Assembly: GCF_016775475.1 (NCBI RefSeq)
Contig: NZ_JAEUXJ010000019.1
Location: forward strand, 1-61,454
Length of the DNA stretch: 61,454 nt
Source of the DNA: Belnapia mucosa
GTDB lineage: Bacteria; Pseudomonadota; Alphaproteobacteria; Acetobacterales; Acetobacteraceae
Direction: 5' to 3'
The notes under the pieces were generated by a model that was not told where the DNA came from, ran no database searches, and saw nothing but the letters and a program-made list of their open reading frames with translations. This document shows positions 42,478 to 50,887 of the stretch, piece by piece; the first letter of the stretch is position 1, and every line of letters begins with the position of its first letter. The position numbers were made by a program, and so were the translations under genes.

Positions 42478-43554
42478 ATGACCACACGCAGGTCCATCCT
42501 GGCCGGCGGCATCGCCTTTTGCGGCTGCGGCCTGTTGCATGGCCGGGGCGCCGAGGCGCAGGTCCAGCGGCGCCAGGCCGTCTCGGTCGGCGGCCGCCGG
42601 GTGAAGGTGATCGACGTCCACGCCCATTGCGTCTTCCGCGAGGTGGTGCCGTTGCTCGGCGACCAGGCGAATGTCCTGACACCCCCCGTCCGCGGCGCCG
42701 AGGAGGGCTTCATCGAGCTCGACAAGCGTCTGGCGGCGATGGATGCCCAGCGGGTCGATATGGAGGTGCTGTCGGTCAATCCCTTCTGGTATGGCCGAAA
42801 CCGCGACCAGGCCGCCCAGATCGTCAAGATCAACAACGAGAAGATGGCCGAGTTCTGCGCTGCCCATAAGGACCGCTTCGCCGGCTTCGCCTCGCTGACC
42901 CTGCAGGACCCGCAGCTGGCGGTGCAGGAGCTGGAGACGGCGATGCGCCGCCAGGGGCTGAAGGGCGCTGCGATCGGCGGCTCGGTCGGCGGGCGGGAAT
43001 TCTCCGACCCCGCCTTCCACCCCGTCTGGGCCAAGGCCGAGGAACTCGGCGCCGTCCTTTTCATCCATCCCCAGGGCGTGCCGGAGCTGAACCGGCGCCT
43101 CTCGGGCAATGGCTGGCTGGGCAATGCCATCGGCAACCCGCTGGACACCACCATCGCCCTCTCGCACCTGATCTTCGAGGGCACGCTGGACCGCTTCCCC
43201 GGCCTCAAGATCATCGCCGCGCATGGTGGCGGCTATCTCGCCTCCTATGCCGACCGTTCGGACCATGCCTGCCTGGTCGGGCCGGCGGGGTGCGATGCGA
43301 ATATCCGGCTGAAGAAGAAGCCGACCGAATACCTGAAGCAGATCTTCTTCGATTCGCTGGTCTTCACGCCGGAGGCGATCCGCCACCTTCAGGCGCAGGT
43401 CGGGGCCTCACAGATCGTCCTCGGCAGCGACTACCCCTATCCCTGGGCGCTGAAGCCGGTGGACCATGTCATGGCCTGCGGCTCGCTCAACGACCGGCAG
43501 AAGGCAGGGGTGCTGGGCGAGACGGCGGCGCGGCTGCTGAAGATCGAGGCCTGA
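42478..43554 (+). CDS. Tat-exported amidohydrolase (ACMSD-like)
   Basis: 358 aa from ATG 42478 with GAGAGGGGAGG upstream. The leader MTTRRSILAGGIAFCGCG has a twin-arginine signal, so the enzyme is probably exported folded. The metal-dependent TIM-barrel has VKVIDVHAHCVFREVVPLLG (HxH), GAVLFIHPQGVPELN, LKIIAAHGGGYLASYADR and SQIVLGSDYPYPWALKPVDH (catalytic Asp), the pattern of 2-amino-3-carboxymuconate-6-semialdehyde decarboxylase and related hydrolases. Expected chemistry is decarboxylation or hydrolysis of an aromatic or keto acid in the periplasm. The substrate is not evident. Confidence 0.86.
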   Translation: MTTRRSILAGGIAFCGCGLLHGRGAEAQVQRRQAVSVGGRRVKVIDVHAHCVFREVVPLLGDQANVLTPPVRGAEEGFIELDKRLAAMDAQRVDMEVLSVNPFWYGRNRDQAAQIVKINNEKMAEFCAAHKDRFAGFASLTLQDPQLAVQELETAMRRQGLKGAAIGGSVGGREFSDPAFHPVWAKAEELGAVLFIHPQGVPELNRRLSGNGWLGNAIGNPLDTTIALSHLIFEGTLDRFPGLKIIAAHGGGYLASYADRSDHACLVGPAGCDANIRLKKKPTEYLKQIFFDSLVFTPEAIRHLQAQVGASQIVLGSDYPYPWALKPVDHVMACGSLNDRQKAGVLGETAARLLKIEA

Positions 43555-43608
43555 CGCAACCAGGGCCCGGGCCTCGGCGTCCCCTCTGCTCCGGTGCGGG
43601 GAGAGGGG

Positions 43609-43941
43609 ATGCGGTCATCCGATGCGGCGAAGCTGACGCGGATCCTGGCCCTGCTCGGCTCCGACCAGGCGGGCGAGCGAGCCGCCGCGGGCCTTGCGGC
43701 GCATCGGCTCATCACCCGCCTCGGCCTGAGCTGGGATCAGGTGCTGGCCCCGCCGCCGCCCCGGCGGTCGCCATCGCGGGTCACCGACCCGTCCGCCCAT
43801 GAAGCCCTGGCCGCGGCGCAGTCCCGGCTGCGGCAGTCGATGCGGGAGAATACCGAGCTGCGGCGCCAGATCACCCGGCTGCAACGGCGGCTGGAGGTGC
43901 TGCACCAGCACCAGCCGCCTCCGGCTCCGGATGACGATTAG
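43609..43941 (+). CDS. small coiled-coil protein, unknown
   Basis: 110 aa from ATG 43609 (GGGGAGAGGGG upstream; a GTG lies five codons before). The N-terminal half has LTRILALLGSDQAGERAAAG and HRLITRLGLSWDQVLAPPPP, reminiscent of the DUF2786-like head found in small alphaproteobacterial proteins. The C-terminal half AHEALAAAQSRLRQSMREN and TELRRQITRLQRRLEVLHQH is a heptad coiled coil. It is convergent with lipB and the last four bases overlap (43938-43941), so transcription of each gene runs into the other. Function unknown. Confidence 0.65.
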   Translation: MRSSDAAKLTRILALLGSDQAGERAAAGLAAHRLITRLGLSWDQVLAPPPPRRSPSRVTDPSAHEALAAAQSRLRQSMRENTELRRQITRLQRRLEVLHQHQPPPAPDDD

Positions 43942-44585
43942 CCGAAGACCTCGCCCCAGCAGGCCATCAGCGCCGCATCCACCTCCTCCATCGTCGCCGT
44001 CATGCCCAGGCGGTGCAGGCTGGTGACCCCATGCTGGCTGATCCCGCAGGGAATGATGCCGCCGAAATGGCTGAGGTCGGGATCGACGTTCAGGGCGACG
44101 CCATGCCAGCTCACCCAGCGCGTCACCCGCACGCCGAGGGCAGCGATCTTGTCCTCCGTCCCGCGCGCCCGGTCCTCGACCCAGATGCCGACCCGGCCTT
44201 CCCGTCGCTCGCCCCGGACATTGAAGCGCCAGAGGGTGCGGATCAGCCATTCCTCGAGGTTGTGGACATAGGCCCGGATGTCCCGCCCGCGCTCGGCCAG
44301 GTCGAGCATGACATAGGCCGTCCGCTGGCCTGGCCCGTGATAGGTCCATTGCCCGCCCCGCCCGGCACGGAAGACCGGGAAGCGCGGATCGACCAGCCCC
44401 TCCGGTGTCGCGGAGGTTCCGGCGGTATAGGTCGGCGGGTGCTCGACCAGCCAGACCAACTCCTCCGCCGTGCCGGCGCGGATGGCGGCGACCCGGCTTT
44501 CCATCCGGGCCAGCGCCGCCTCATAGGGGGTCAGCCCTTCGGCGATCTCCCATTGCGGATGCCCTGTTGCGACCGGCGCATTCAT
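43938..44585 (-). CDS. lipB: octanoyl-[acyl-carrier-protein]:protein N-octanoyltransferase
   Basis: 215 aa. It transfers octanoate from ACP to the lipoyl domains of 2-oxoacid dehydrogenases and GcvH in the cytoplasm. Family motifs are VWLVEHPPTYTAGTSATPEG, VFRAGRGGQWTYHGPGQRTA (RGGxxTxHGPGQ, the LipB signature), GRVGIWVEDRARGTEDKIAA with the catalytic Lys in the DKIAALGVRV segment, and the Cys in FGGIIPCGISQHGVTSL. All catalytic residues are present and length is normal. It is convergent with the coiled-coil gene and divergent from tRNA-Leu. Confidence 0.95.
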   Translation of the reverse strand: MNAPVATGHPQWEIAEGLTPYEAALARMESRVAAIRAGTAEELVWLVEHPPTYTAGTSATPEGLVDPRFPVFRAGRGGQWTYHGPGQRTAYVMLDLAERGRDIRAYVHNLEEWLIRTLWRFNVRGERREGRVGIWVEDRARGTEDKIAALGVRVTRWVSWHGVALNVDPDLSHFGGIIPCGISQHGVTSLHRLGMTATMEEVDAALMACWGEVFG

Positions 44586-44614
44586 CGTCTATACGCCCCG
44601 CCTCGCCCCGGTTT

Positions 44615-44700
44615 GCGGTCGTGGCGGAATGGTAGACGCGCCAGCTTGAGGTGCTGGTGGGGGAAACCCTGTGGAAGTTCGAATCTTCTCGACCGCACCA
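44615..44700 (+). tRNA. tRNA-Leu (anticodon GAG)
   Basis: 86 nt including encoded CCA. Acceptor GCGGTCG pairs with CGACCGC; the D arm is GGCGGAATGGTAGACGC; the anticodon stem CCAGC/GCTGG holds loop TTGAGGT (anticodon GAG). A long variable arm TGGGGGAAACCCTGT is typical of class II tRNAs, and the T arm is GGAAGTTCGAATCTTCT. It lies between lipB and an unknown gene. Confidence 0.95.
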
Positions 44701-44711
44701 TCTCTCGCCCG

Positions 44712-45248
44712 TCAGATCAGCGGCGCCGTGAAGCCCTGGGGCAGCTCCACCTTCGCCGGGCCCTCATAGCCGCCCTTCACGATCACGGCCCGGTCCGCCT
44801 CCCAGAACAATCCACGCCGGTAGAAGATGCGCCGCCCGGGATCGGCCAGCAGGTCGGCGCCGCGCACCCGGATCATCGCCGCATCCCCGCTGCCGCCGAA
44901 ATTCTGCGCCCCGATCTGCCAGTCCTCCGGCTCGCCCAGGAAGAAATAGACGAAGTCGTGGAAGGCGCGGCCGCCGCTGCCCTGGAAGACCTGGAAATCC
45001 ACCACACGATGGTCCCGCACTGTCGCCTTGAACAGGTCGAGCGGGCTCAGCCCGAAATCCCCGGTCATCCGCACCCGGGCATTGCTGAACCCGTCCGGGG
45101 AAGTCCGGTAGAGGCCGGTGACCAGCACGGGGAGGAAGCGTGCCCGGGTCCGATGGACCAGCACCCCGGCCCGGATTCTCTCCAACACGTCTCGTGACGC
45201 CGGAACGCCGAGCGCGAAGCCCGACTTGATCTGGTCCAGCAGGGACAT
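44712..45248 (-). CDS. conserved-looking protein of unknown function
   Basis: 178 aa from ATG 45248 (MSLLDQIKSGFALGVPASRD); an upstream in-frame start would overlap the malE-side leader and lacks support. Features are VLVHRTRARFLPVLVTGLYR, the aromatic-rich segment FHDFVYFFLGEPEDWQIG and AMIRVRGADLLADPGRRIFY. There is no signal peptide or membrane helix. I do not recognise the family. It is divergent from the malic-enzyme gene with 101 bases between starts and ends 12 bases from tRNA-Leu. Confidence 0.6.
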   Translation of the reverse strand: MSLLDQIKSGFALGVPASRDVLERIRAGVLVHRTRARFLPVLVTGLYRTSPDGFSNARVRMTGDFGLSPLDLFKATVRDHRVVDFQVFQGSGGRAFHDFVYFFLGEPEDWQIGAQNFGGSGDAAMIRVRGADLLADPGRRIFYRRGLFWEADRAVIVKGGYEGPAKVELPQGFTAPLI

Positions 45249-45349
45249 GCACGGCCTCGTCTCGCAGGATCGATGCGGGGCATGATAGTGCTGCGCCAGG
45301 ACGCCAGGCAAACTGGCCCCCTCGGGGGCGATGGCGGAAGGGGACCAGA

Positions 45350-47635
45350 ATGGACGAGGATTTCCGCAAGGCCGCGCTCGACTACCATCGCCATCCGCGG
45401 CCCGGAAAGCTGGCCATCGAGCCGACCAAGCGCATGGCGACCCAGCGCGATCTCGGCCTGGCCTATTCCCCGGGTGTCGCCGCCGCCTGCGAGGAGATCG
45501 CCGCCAATCCGGATGCCGCCTGGGACTACACCACCCGCGGCAACATGGTCGCCGTCATCTCGAACGGCACCGCCGTCCTCGGCCTCGGCGCGATCGGGGC
45601 ACTTGCCTCGAAGCCGGTGATGGAGGGCAAGGCCGTCCTCTTCAAGAAATTCGCCGGCATCGATTCGATCGATATCGAGGTCGATGAACGCGACCCATCG
45701 AGGCTGATCGAGGTCATCGCGGCCCTCGAGCCCTCCTTCGGCGCCATCAACCTCGAGGACATCAAGGCCCCCGAATGCTTCGAGGTGGAAAGCCGGCTGC
45801 GCGAGCGCATGCGCATCCCGGTCTTCCATGACGACCAGCACGGCACCGCCATCATCGTCGCCGCCGCCGTCCGCAACGGCCTGCTGCTGCAGGGCAAGCG
45901 GATCGAGGAGGTGAAGCTGGTGAATACCGGCGGCGGCGCGGCGGCGCTGGCCTGCCTCGACCTGCTGGTGGCGATGGGGCTGAAGCGGGAGAACATCACC
46001 GTCTGCGACATCGCCGGCGTGGTCTATGAGGGCCGGGCCGAGCAGATGGACCCGTTCAAGGCCCGCTATGCCCGGAAGACCGATGCCCGTCGGCTGGAGG
46101 AGGTGCTGGACGGCGCCGATGTCTTCCTCGGCCTCTCCGCCCCGCGGGTGTTGAAGGCCGAATGGCTCTCGAAGCTCGGGCCGAAGCCGCTGGTCCTGGC
46201 GCTGGCCAATCCCGAGCCGGAGATCCTGCCCGAGGCCGTCCGTGCCGCCCGGCCGGATGCGATCGTGGCCACCGGCCGGACCGATTATCCGAACCAGGTC
46301 AACAACGTCCTCTGCTTCCCCTTCATCTTCCGCGGCGCGCTCGATGTCGGCGCCACCACCATCAATGAGGCGATGAAGGTCGCCGCGGCGGATGCCATCG
46401 CCGCCCTGGCCCGGGTCGAGGCGAGCGAGGTCGTGGCCGCGGCCTATGGCGGCCAAGCGCCGGTTTTCGGCCCCGACTACATCATCCCGAAGCCCTTCGA
46501 CCCCCGGCTGATCCTGGAAGTCGCGCCGGCCGTCGCCCGCGCCGCCATGGAGAGCGGCGTCGCCCGCCGCCCCATCGCCGATTTCCGCGCCTATCGCCGC
46601 GAGCTGGAACGCTTCGTCTTCCGCTCCGGCAACCTGATGCGGCCGATGTTCGAGGCGGCGAAGGGCAGCCCCCGCCGCGTCGCCTATGCCGAGGGCGAGG
46701 ATGAGCGGGTGCTGCGCGCCGTGCAGACCGTGCTGGATGACGGCATCGCCGAGCCGGTGCTGATCGGCCGCCGCGCCGTGATCGAGGATAAGGCCCGCGC
46801 CATGGGCCTCCGGATGGATTTCTCCGAATCCGTCCGCGTCCTCGACCCCGATGGCGACGAGCCCGTCTTCGCCCCGCTGCTCGCCCGCTACCAGGCCAAG
46901 GTCGGCCGCCGGGGCATCCCGCCCGAGGCCGCTGCCCGGCGCCTCCGCACCGACCCGAATGTCGCCGCCGCCATGCTGCTGGCGGCGGGGCAGGTGGATG
47001 CGGCGCTGATCGGCGGCAGCGGCAATTGGATGGACCAGTGGCACGACGCCTATTCCATCATCGGCAAGCGGCCCGATGCGGCGCGGGTCTATGCCCTCTC
47101 GGCCGTCATCGTCTCCGGCGTGACGCTCTTCTTCGTCGATACCCATCTGCTGGTCGAGCCGACGCCCGAGCAGGTGGCCGAGATGACGCATCTCGCCGCC
47201 GAGCAGGTGGAGGCCTTCGGCATCACCCCGAAGGTGGCGCTGCTCAGCCATTCCTCCTTCGGCGCTTCCAATGCCCCCACCGCCCGGGTGATGCGCCAGG
47301 CCCTGGCGCTGATCCGCAGCCGTGCCCCGGGCCTCGAGGTGGATGGCGAGATGCATGCCGATGCGGCGCTGGTCCCCGCCATCCGCGCCCGCGCCGTGCC
47401 CGATTCCGCCCTGTCGGACACCGCCAACCTGCTGGTCTTCCCGAACCTCGATTCGGCGAATATCAGCTTCAACCTGGTGAAGGCCGCCGCTGATGGACTT
47501 CAGCTCGGCCCCATGCTGCTGGGCATGAAGCAGCCGGTGCATGTGCTGGTCGCCAGCGTCACCGCCCGCGGCATCGTCAACATGACGGCGCTGGCGGTGC
47601 ATCAGGCGAACGGGTTGCGGACGGAGGCCGGCTAG
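45350..47635 (+). CDS. maeB: NADP-dependent malic enzyme with phosphotransacetylase-like domain
   Basis: 761 aa, the length of MaeB-type hybrids. The N-terminal domain (about 1-420) opens with ALDYHRHPRPGKLAIEPTKR and has LAYSPGVAAACEEIAANPDA, KKFAGIDSIDIEVDERD, the metal/active-site FHDDQHGTAIIVAAAVRNGL and the NADP region VKLVNTGGGAAALACLDLLV. The C-terminal half (about 430-761) is phosphotransacetylase-like (RVAYAEGEDERVLRAVQTVL, KVALLSHSSFGASNAPTARV), thought to be regulatory, binding acetyl-CoA. It decarboxylates malate to pyruvate, supplying NADPH. AAGGGGA precedes the ATG. Confidence 0.94.
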   Translation: MDEDFRKAALDYHRHPRPGKLAIEPTKRMATQRDLGLAYSPGVAAACEEIAANPDAAWDYTTRGNMVAVISNGTAVLGLGAIGALASKPVMEGKAVLFKKFAGIDSIDIEVDERDPSRLIEVIAALEPSFGAINLEDIKAPECFEVESRLRERMRIPVFHDDQHGTAIIVAAAVRNGLLLQGKRIEEVKLVNTGGGAAALACLDLLVAMGLKRENITVCDIAGVVYEGRAEQMDPFKARYARKTDARRLEEVLDGADVFLGLSAPRVLKAEWLSKLGPKPLVLALANPEPEILPEAVRAARPDAIVATGRTDYPNQVNNVLCFPFIFRGALDVGATTINEAMKVAAADAIAALARVEASEVVAAAYGGQAPVFGPDYIIPKPFDPRLILEVAPAVARAAMESGVARRPIADFRAYRRELERFVFRSGNLMRPMFEAAKGSPRRVAYAEGEDERVLRAVQTVLDDGIAEPVLIGRRAVIEDKARAMGLRMDFSESVRVLDPDGDEPVFAPLLARYQAKVGRRGIPPEAAARRLRTDPNVAAAMLLAAGQVDAALIGGSGNWMDQWHDAYSIIGKRPDAARVYALSAVIVSGVTLFFVDTHLLVEPTPEQVAEMTHLAAEQVEAFGITPKVALLSHSSFGASNAPTARVMRQALALIRSRAPGLEVDGEMHADAALVPAIRARAVPDSALSDTANLLVFPNLDSANISFNLVKAAADGLQLGPMLLGMKQPVHVLVASVTARGIVNMTALAVHQANGLRTEAG

Positions 47636-47647
47636 GACACGTCTAAA

Positions 47648-48406
47648 TCACCCCTCCTGGCCGGCCGCCTTGAGGATGAGCCCGCTGATCTCCTCCGGAT
47701 GCGAGACCAGCGACACATGGCTGGACCGCAGTTCGATGGTGCTCGCCAGCATCCGCCTGGCCATGAACCGCTGCAGGTCGGGGTTGATCGTCCTGTCCTC
47801 GGTCGAGACCGCATAGAAGCTCGGCTTCGAGCGCCAGGCCGCCTGGGCGGTCCGCCCGGCGAGCAGGCCCCTCTGGAAGGGCTGCTGCACCGCGTAGAGG
47901 ACGCGCGCCTCCGTCTCGGGCAGGTCGCCGGCGAAGTTGCGCAGGAAGGCGGCCTCGTTGAGCCGCCCCTCATCGCCGTCGAAGACAATGCCCGCCGAGG
48001 CCGGCGGGGTTGGGAAGCGCTGGGCCAGCGCGCCGTAATCCTCGCCCGCATCGGGTGCCCGGGCGGCGACATAGACGAGCGCCGAGACATTGGGGTGCAT
48101 CCCGGCCTCGGTGACGATCATGCCGGAGAAGGAGTGACCGGCGAGGACCGTCGGCCCATCCTGCCGCGCCAGGACCCGTTCGCAGGACGCCACCGCATCC
48201 GGGAGGCTGTTCAGCGGGTTCTCGACCGAGGTGACGTTCAGCCCCCGCGCCTGCAGCCGAGGGATCACCTTGGCCCAGCTCGACCCGTCGGCGAACAGCC
48301 CATGCACCAGGACCACGTTTCGCGCCTTGACGGGTATCCCGGCCTGGGCGCGGCCCGGCGAGGGCAGCAGGGACAATGCCGCCGCTGCCACCAAGCCAGA
48401 CGACAT
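47648..48406 (-). CDS. secreted alpha/beta hydrolase
   Basis: 252 aa. A signal-like N-terminus (MSSGLVAAAALSLLPSPGRA) leads into the fold: VVLVHGLFADGSSWAKVIPR (oxyanion HG), the nucleophile elbow PTVLAGHSFSGMIVTEAG (GHSFSG), and the catalytic His in IELRSSHVSLVSHPEEISGL. The acid is probably the Asp in VSTEDRTINPDLQ. It resembles the small salicylate-esterase/hydroxynitrile-lyase-like alpha/beta hydrolases often annotated in soil bacteria. Substrate unknown. It is convergent with maeB, with only 12 bases between stops. Confidence 0.85.
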   Translation of the reverse strand: MSSGLVAAAALSLLPSPGRAQAGIPVKARNVVLVHGLFADGSSWAKVIPRLQARGLNVTSVENPLNSLPDAVASCERVLARQDGPTVLAGHSFSGMIVTEAGMHPNVSALVYVAARAPDAGEDYGALAQRFPTPPASAGIVFDGDEGRLNEAAFLRNFAGDLPETEARVLYAVQQPFQRGLLAGRTAQAAWRSKPSFYAVSTEDRTINPDLQRFMARRMLASTIELRSSHVSLVSHPEEISGLILKAAGQEG

Positions 48407-48470
48407 GCTGCGTCTATCGATTATGCGGCTCCTTCCTGTTCCAAAGCCGGAGGACGCCGCGGCGACCGGC

Positions 48471-50054
48471 CTACCTTGCGGTCGCCGTGATCCCGAGCGC
48501 CCGCTGCACCTCCTCCGGGCCGCCCATGGCGGCGCCGGCCAAGTCGTTCACCGGGATCGGCTTCGGCGGCTTGACGGTGATCGTCACCTCCTGCGCCTGG
48601 CCGCGCAGCAGGCGCTGCACCGCGGCCAGGACCGGCGCCACGGCGCCGACCCCGCCACCCATCGCCCCCGCCGCCTGGCTGGCCCAGCCATCCCGCACCT
48701 GCCGCTCGGGTCGCCGGCTGTCCCGCGCCTCGGCCGCGGCCAGCCGCCCGAGCAGCGACTGGTCGAGATAGCGCAGCGCGAAGCCGGCCAGCCGCGCCCC
48801 CTGGAAGCGGTCCTGCGGCGCACCCTCGGGTGCCACGCCTTCCAGGGTGACCGACAGGCCCAAGGCGCCCGCATCCCGAATGCCGAGCAGCAGCCCGACC
48901 AGCTCCAGCCGCCCGGCGGTGGTGTCGAAGCGCGTCTCGGCGGACAGGTCGCCGGTCAGCGCCTGGTAGCCCAGCCGCTGCAGCCAGGGGGCGATCGTCG
49001 GGGAGGGCTCCACCCGAAGCGCTTCCAGGGTCACCCGCCCGGTATCCGGTCCGCTCCCGCCCTGGGCCGGGGCCCCGGTCATCCGGAAGGCACCGAGCGA
49101 GCCGACTGGCACATCGCCCTGGGTCAGGGTCACGCCCTCGACCGCCGCAGCATAGGCGCCCCGAGGCGGCGGCGGGCTGCCCTTGGCGGCCAGCGCCGCC
49201 AGGGTTCCGGCCAGGTCCACGCCCTCGACCGCGATGCGGCCGATCTTCACCCGGTCCACCACCCCGCCGCCTTCCGGCACCAGCACATCCAGCGCACCGA
49301 GGCTGAACTGCCCGGCCTGGCCGGCGCGGTAGTTCTGCAGGGTGACATCGCCGACCGCTACCGGCCGGCTGCCCTGCACGGCCAGGCTCTCCAGCCGCAG
49401 GAAGCCGAGGCTCATCTGGTCCGGCCGCAATTCGGTGCCCGGTGCTGGCCGCTGCACCGCGAAGTCGCGCAGCTCCATCCGGGCGATGGCAGTGACGGTT
49501 CCGTCCTTGTCGGTCAGGGTCAGGCCCTGAGCCTCGGCGCCCGTGATGCCATCCGCCCGTGGCTGCCGCAGCAGGAGTTGCTGCGCCGTGATGCGCTGGC
49601 CGTCCGGCTGCTGCAACACCGCATCCTGGAGCCGGATCGCGCCGGCCGTATCAGTCGCGCTCGCATAGGTCAGCGTCACGCCAGGCCCGAGCAGGGCCCG
49701 CAACTGGCCCAGCGCCGGTGGCTCATTCGCCGGCACGGATGGGGCAGGGGCCACGGCCGGCGGGGTCGGCGCCGGGGCGGGCGCGGCGGCAGCCGGGGGC
49801 TGGGCGCCGAATTTATCGGCCGCGACCGGCGGCGGTGCCGGGGTGGCGACCGGGGGCGGCGTGGTGGCGAATTTGTCGACCTGCGGGGCGGCGGGTGCCG
49901 GAGCAGGGATAGGGGCAGAGGGCGGCGCGAATTTGCCGCCCGCCTGGGGCGCCGGCGCGCCCAGCGGCGGCGGCTTGGTCTGCGCCAGCGCAACCCCGCC
50001 CCCGAGCAGCGCCACCAGCGCACCCGGCACACCCAGCCTGCGGAGCCTTCGCAT
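48471..50054 (-). CDS. secreted protein with Pro/Ala-rich 20-residue repeats, unknown
   Basis: 527 aa from ATG 50054 (GGGAGGC upstream); longer in-frame starts lie opposite the VWA gene and are rejected. The signal peptide is LGVPGALVALLGGGVALAQ. Residues about 28-100 are Pro/Ala-rich with KF at 41-42, 61-62 and 81-82, a 20-residue period (KFAPPSAP, KFATTPPP, KFGAQPPA). The rest, about 110-490, is beta-rich with repeated strands like ITAQQLLLRQPRADGITGAE, MSLGFLRLESLAVQGSRPVA and VKIGRIAVEGVDLAGTLAAL, suggestive of an AsmA/translocation-type or DUF-like repeat protein at the cell envelope. I cannot name the family. It is divergent from the VWA gene with 126 bases between. Confidence 0.7.
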   Translation of the reverse strand: MRRLRRLGVPGALVALLGGGVALAQTKPPPLGAPAPQAGGKFAPPSAPIPAPAPAAPQVDKFATTPPPVATPAPPPVAADKFGAQPPAAAAPAPAPTPPAVAPAPSVPANEPPALGQLRALLGPGVTLTYASATDTAGAIRLQDAVLQQPDGQRITAQQLLLRQPRADGITGAEAQGLTLTDKDGTVTAIARMELRDFAVQRPAPGTELRPDQMSLGFLRLESLAVQGSRPVAVGDVTLQNYRAGQAGQFSLGALDVLVPEGGGVVDRVKIGRIAVEGVDLAGTLAALAAKGSPPPPRGAYAAAVEGVTLTQGDVPVGSLGAFRMTGAPAQGGSGPDTGRVTLEALRVEPSPTIAPWLQRLGYQALTGDLSAETRFDTTAGRLELVGLLLGIRDAGALGLSVTLEGVAPEGAPQDRFQGARLAGFALRYLDQSLLGRLAAAEARDSRRPERQVRDGWASQAAGAMGGGVGAVAPVLAAVQRLLRGQAQEVTITVKPPKPIPVNDLAGAAMGGPEEVQRALGITATAR

Positions 50055-50180
50055 CCCGTGCCTCCCATAAATCGGTCGCCGGTTGTCGCATGCTGCCGCG
50101 CGGCCGGGGCGCATTTTTACGCAATCGCGACGAATCCGCCGCCCCTGGTGGCCGGGCCATCGCCCGCCCATCTCCCCCGC

Positions 50181-50882
50181 ATGACCAAGCTGCCCGCGAA
50201 ACCGGGTTCCACCGCTGTCGCCGACTTCCTCCGCAAGGTCGAAAGCCTGCCGGCCCGGCCGGCGAGTGGCCGCCGCGGCCGGCTGACCTTCGCCATCGAC
50301 GCCACTGCCTCCCGCCAGCCGAGCTGGGACCGCGCCTGCCAGTTGCAGGGCGAGATGTTCGCGGCGACGCGCGAACTCGGCGGGCTGGCGGTGCAGCTGG
50401 CCTATTTCCGCGGCTTCCAGGAATTCGCCGCGACACCTTTCCTGACCGATGCCGCCGAGCTGACCCGACGGATGACCGGCGTGCAGTGTCTGGGTGGGCA
50501 GACCCAGATCGGGCGGGTGCTGGACCATGTCCTGGCCGAGACCTGGCGCGACCGGGTGCATGCGCTGGTGCTGATCGGTGATGCGGTGGAGGAGCCGCTC
50601 GACCCGCTCTGTCATCGGGCGGGGCAGCTTGGCCTGCACGGCACCCCGGTCTTCGCCTTCCATGAGGGCGGCGATCCGCGCACCGCCGAGGCCTTCCGGC
50701 AGCTCGCCAAGCTCTCGGGCGGCGCCTATGCGCCCTTCGACGCCGCCAGCGCCGGCACGCTGCGGGAATTGCTCCGGGCCGTCGCGGTCTATGCCGCAGG
50801 CGGCGGGGCGGCGCTGGCCCGCCTGCCGGGGGAGGCAGCGCGGCGCATCGCCGGGCAGCTGCCGGCCCCCCGGGGAGGCTGA
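50181..50882 (+). CDS. VWA-domain protein
   Basis: 233 aa. The von Willebrand A fold is supported by the MIDAS motif LTFAIDATASRQPSWDRACQ (DxTxS) near residue 38, LGGQTQIGRVLDHVLAETW (MIDAS Thr), and the strand VHALVLIGDAVEEPLDPL. It lacks signal peptide and membrane helix. Such proteins bind a divalent cation and partner proteins. It is followed after 5 bases by a membrane J-domain gene, so the pair probably works together as a chaperone-like or protein-assembly unit; this pairing is seen in other alphaproteobacteria, though I cite it as an impression only. Confidence 0.82.
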   Translation: MTKLPAKPGSTAVADFLRKVESLPARPASGRRGRLTFAIDATASRQPSWDRACQLQGEMFAATRELGGLAVQLAYFRGFQEFAATPFLTDAAELTRRMTGVQCLGGQTQIGRVLDHVLAETWRDRVHALVLIGDAVEEPLDPLCHRAGQLGLHGTPVFAFHEGGDPRTAEAFRQLAKLSGGAYAPFDAASAGTLRELLRAVAVYAAGGGAALARLPGEAARRIAGQLPAPRGG

Positions 50883-50887
50883 CCGGC

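Noticed and set aside
38973..43214. A 1413-codon open frame on the minus strand opposite the binding protein, peptidase and amidohydrolase genes.
   Set aside because: The translation is low-complexity Arg/Gly/Ala text without domains, while the opposite strand has clear families. It is a GC-rich shadow.
45065..47602. An 845-codon open frame opposite maeB.
   Set aside because: Antisense to a well-supported malic enzyme; His/Gly/Asp-rich shadow.
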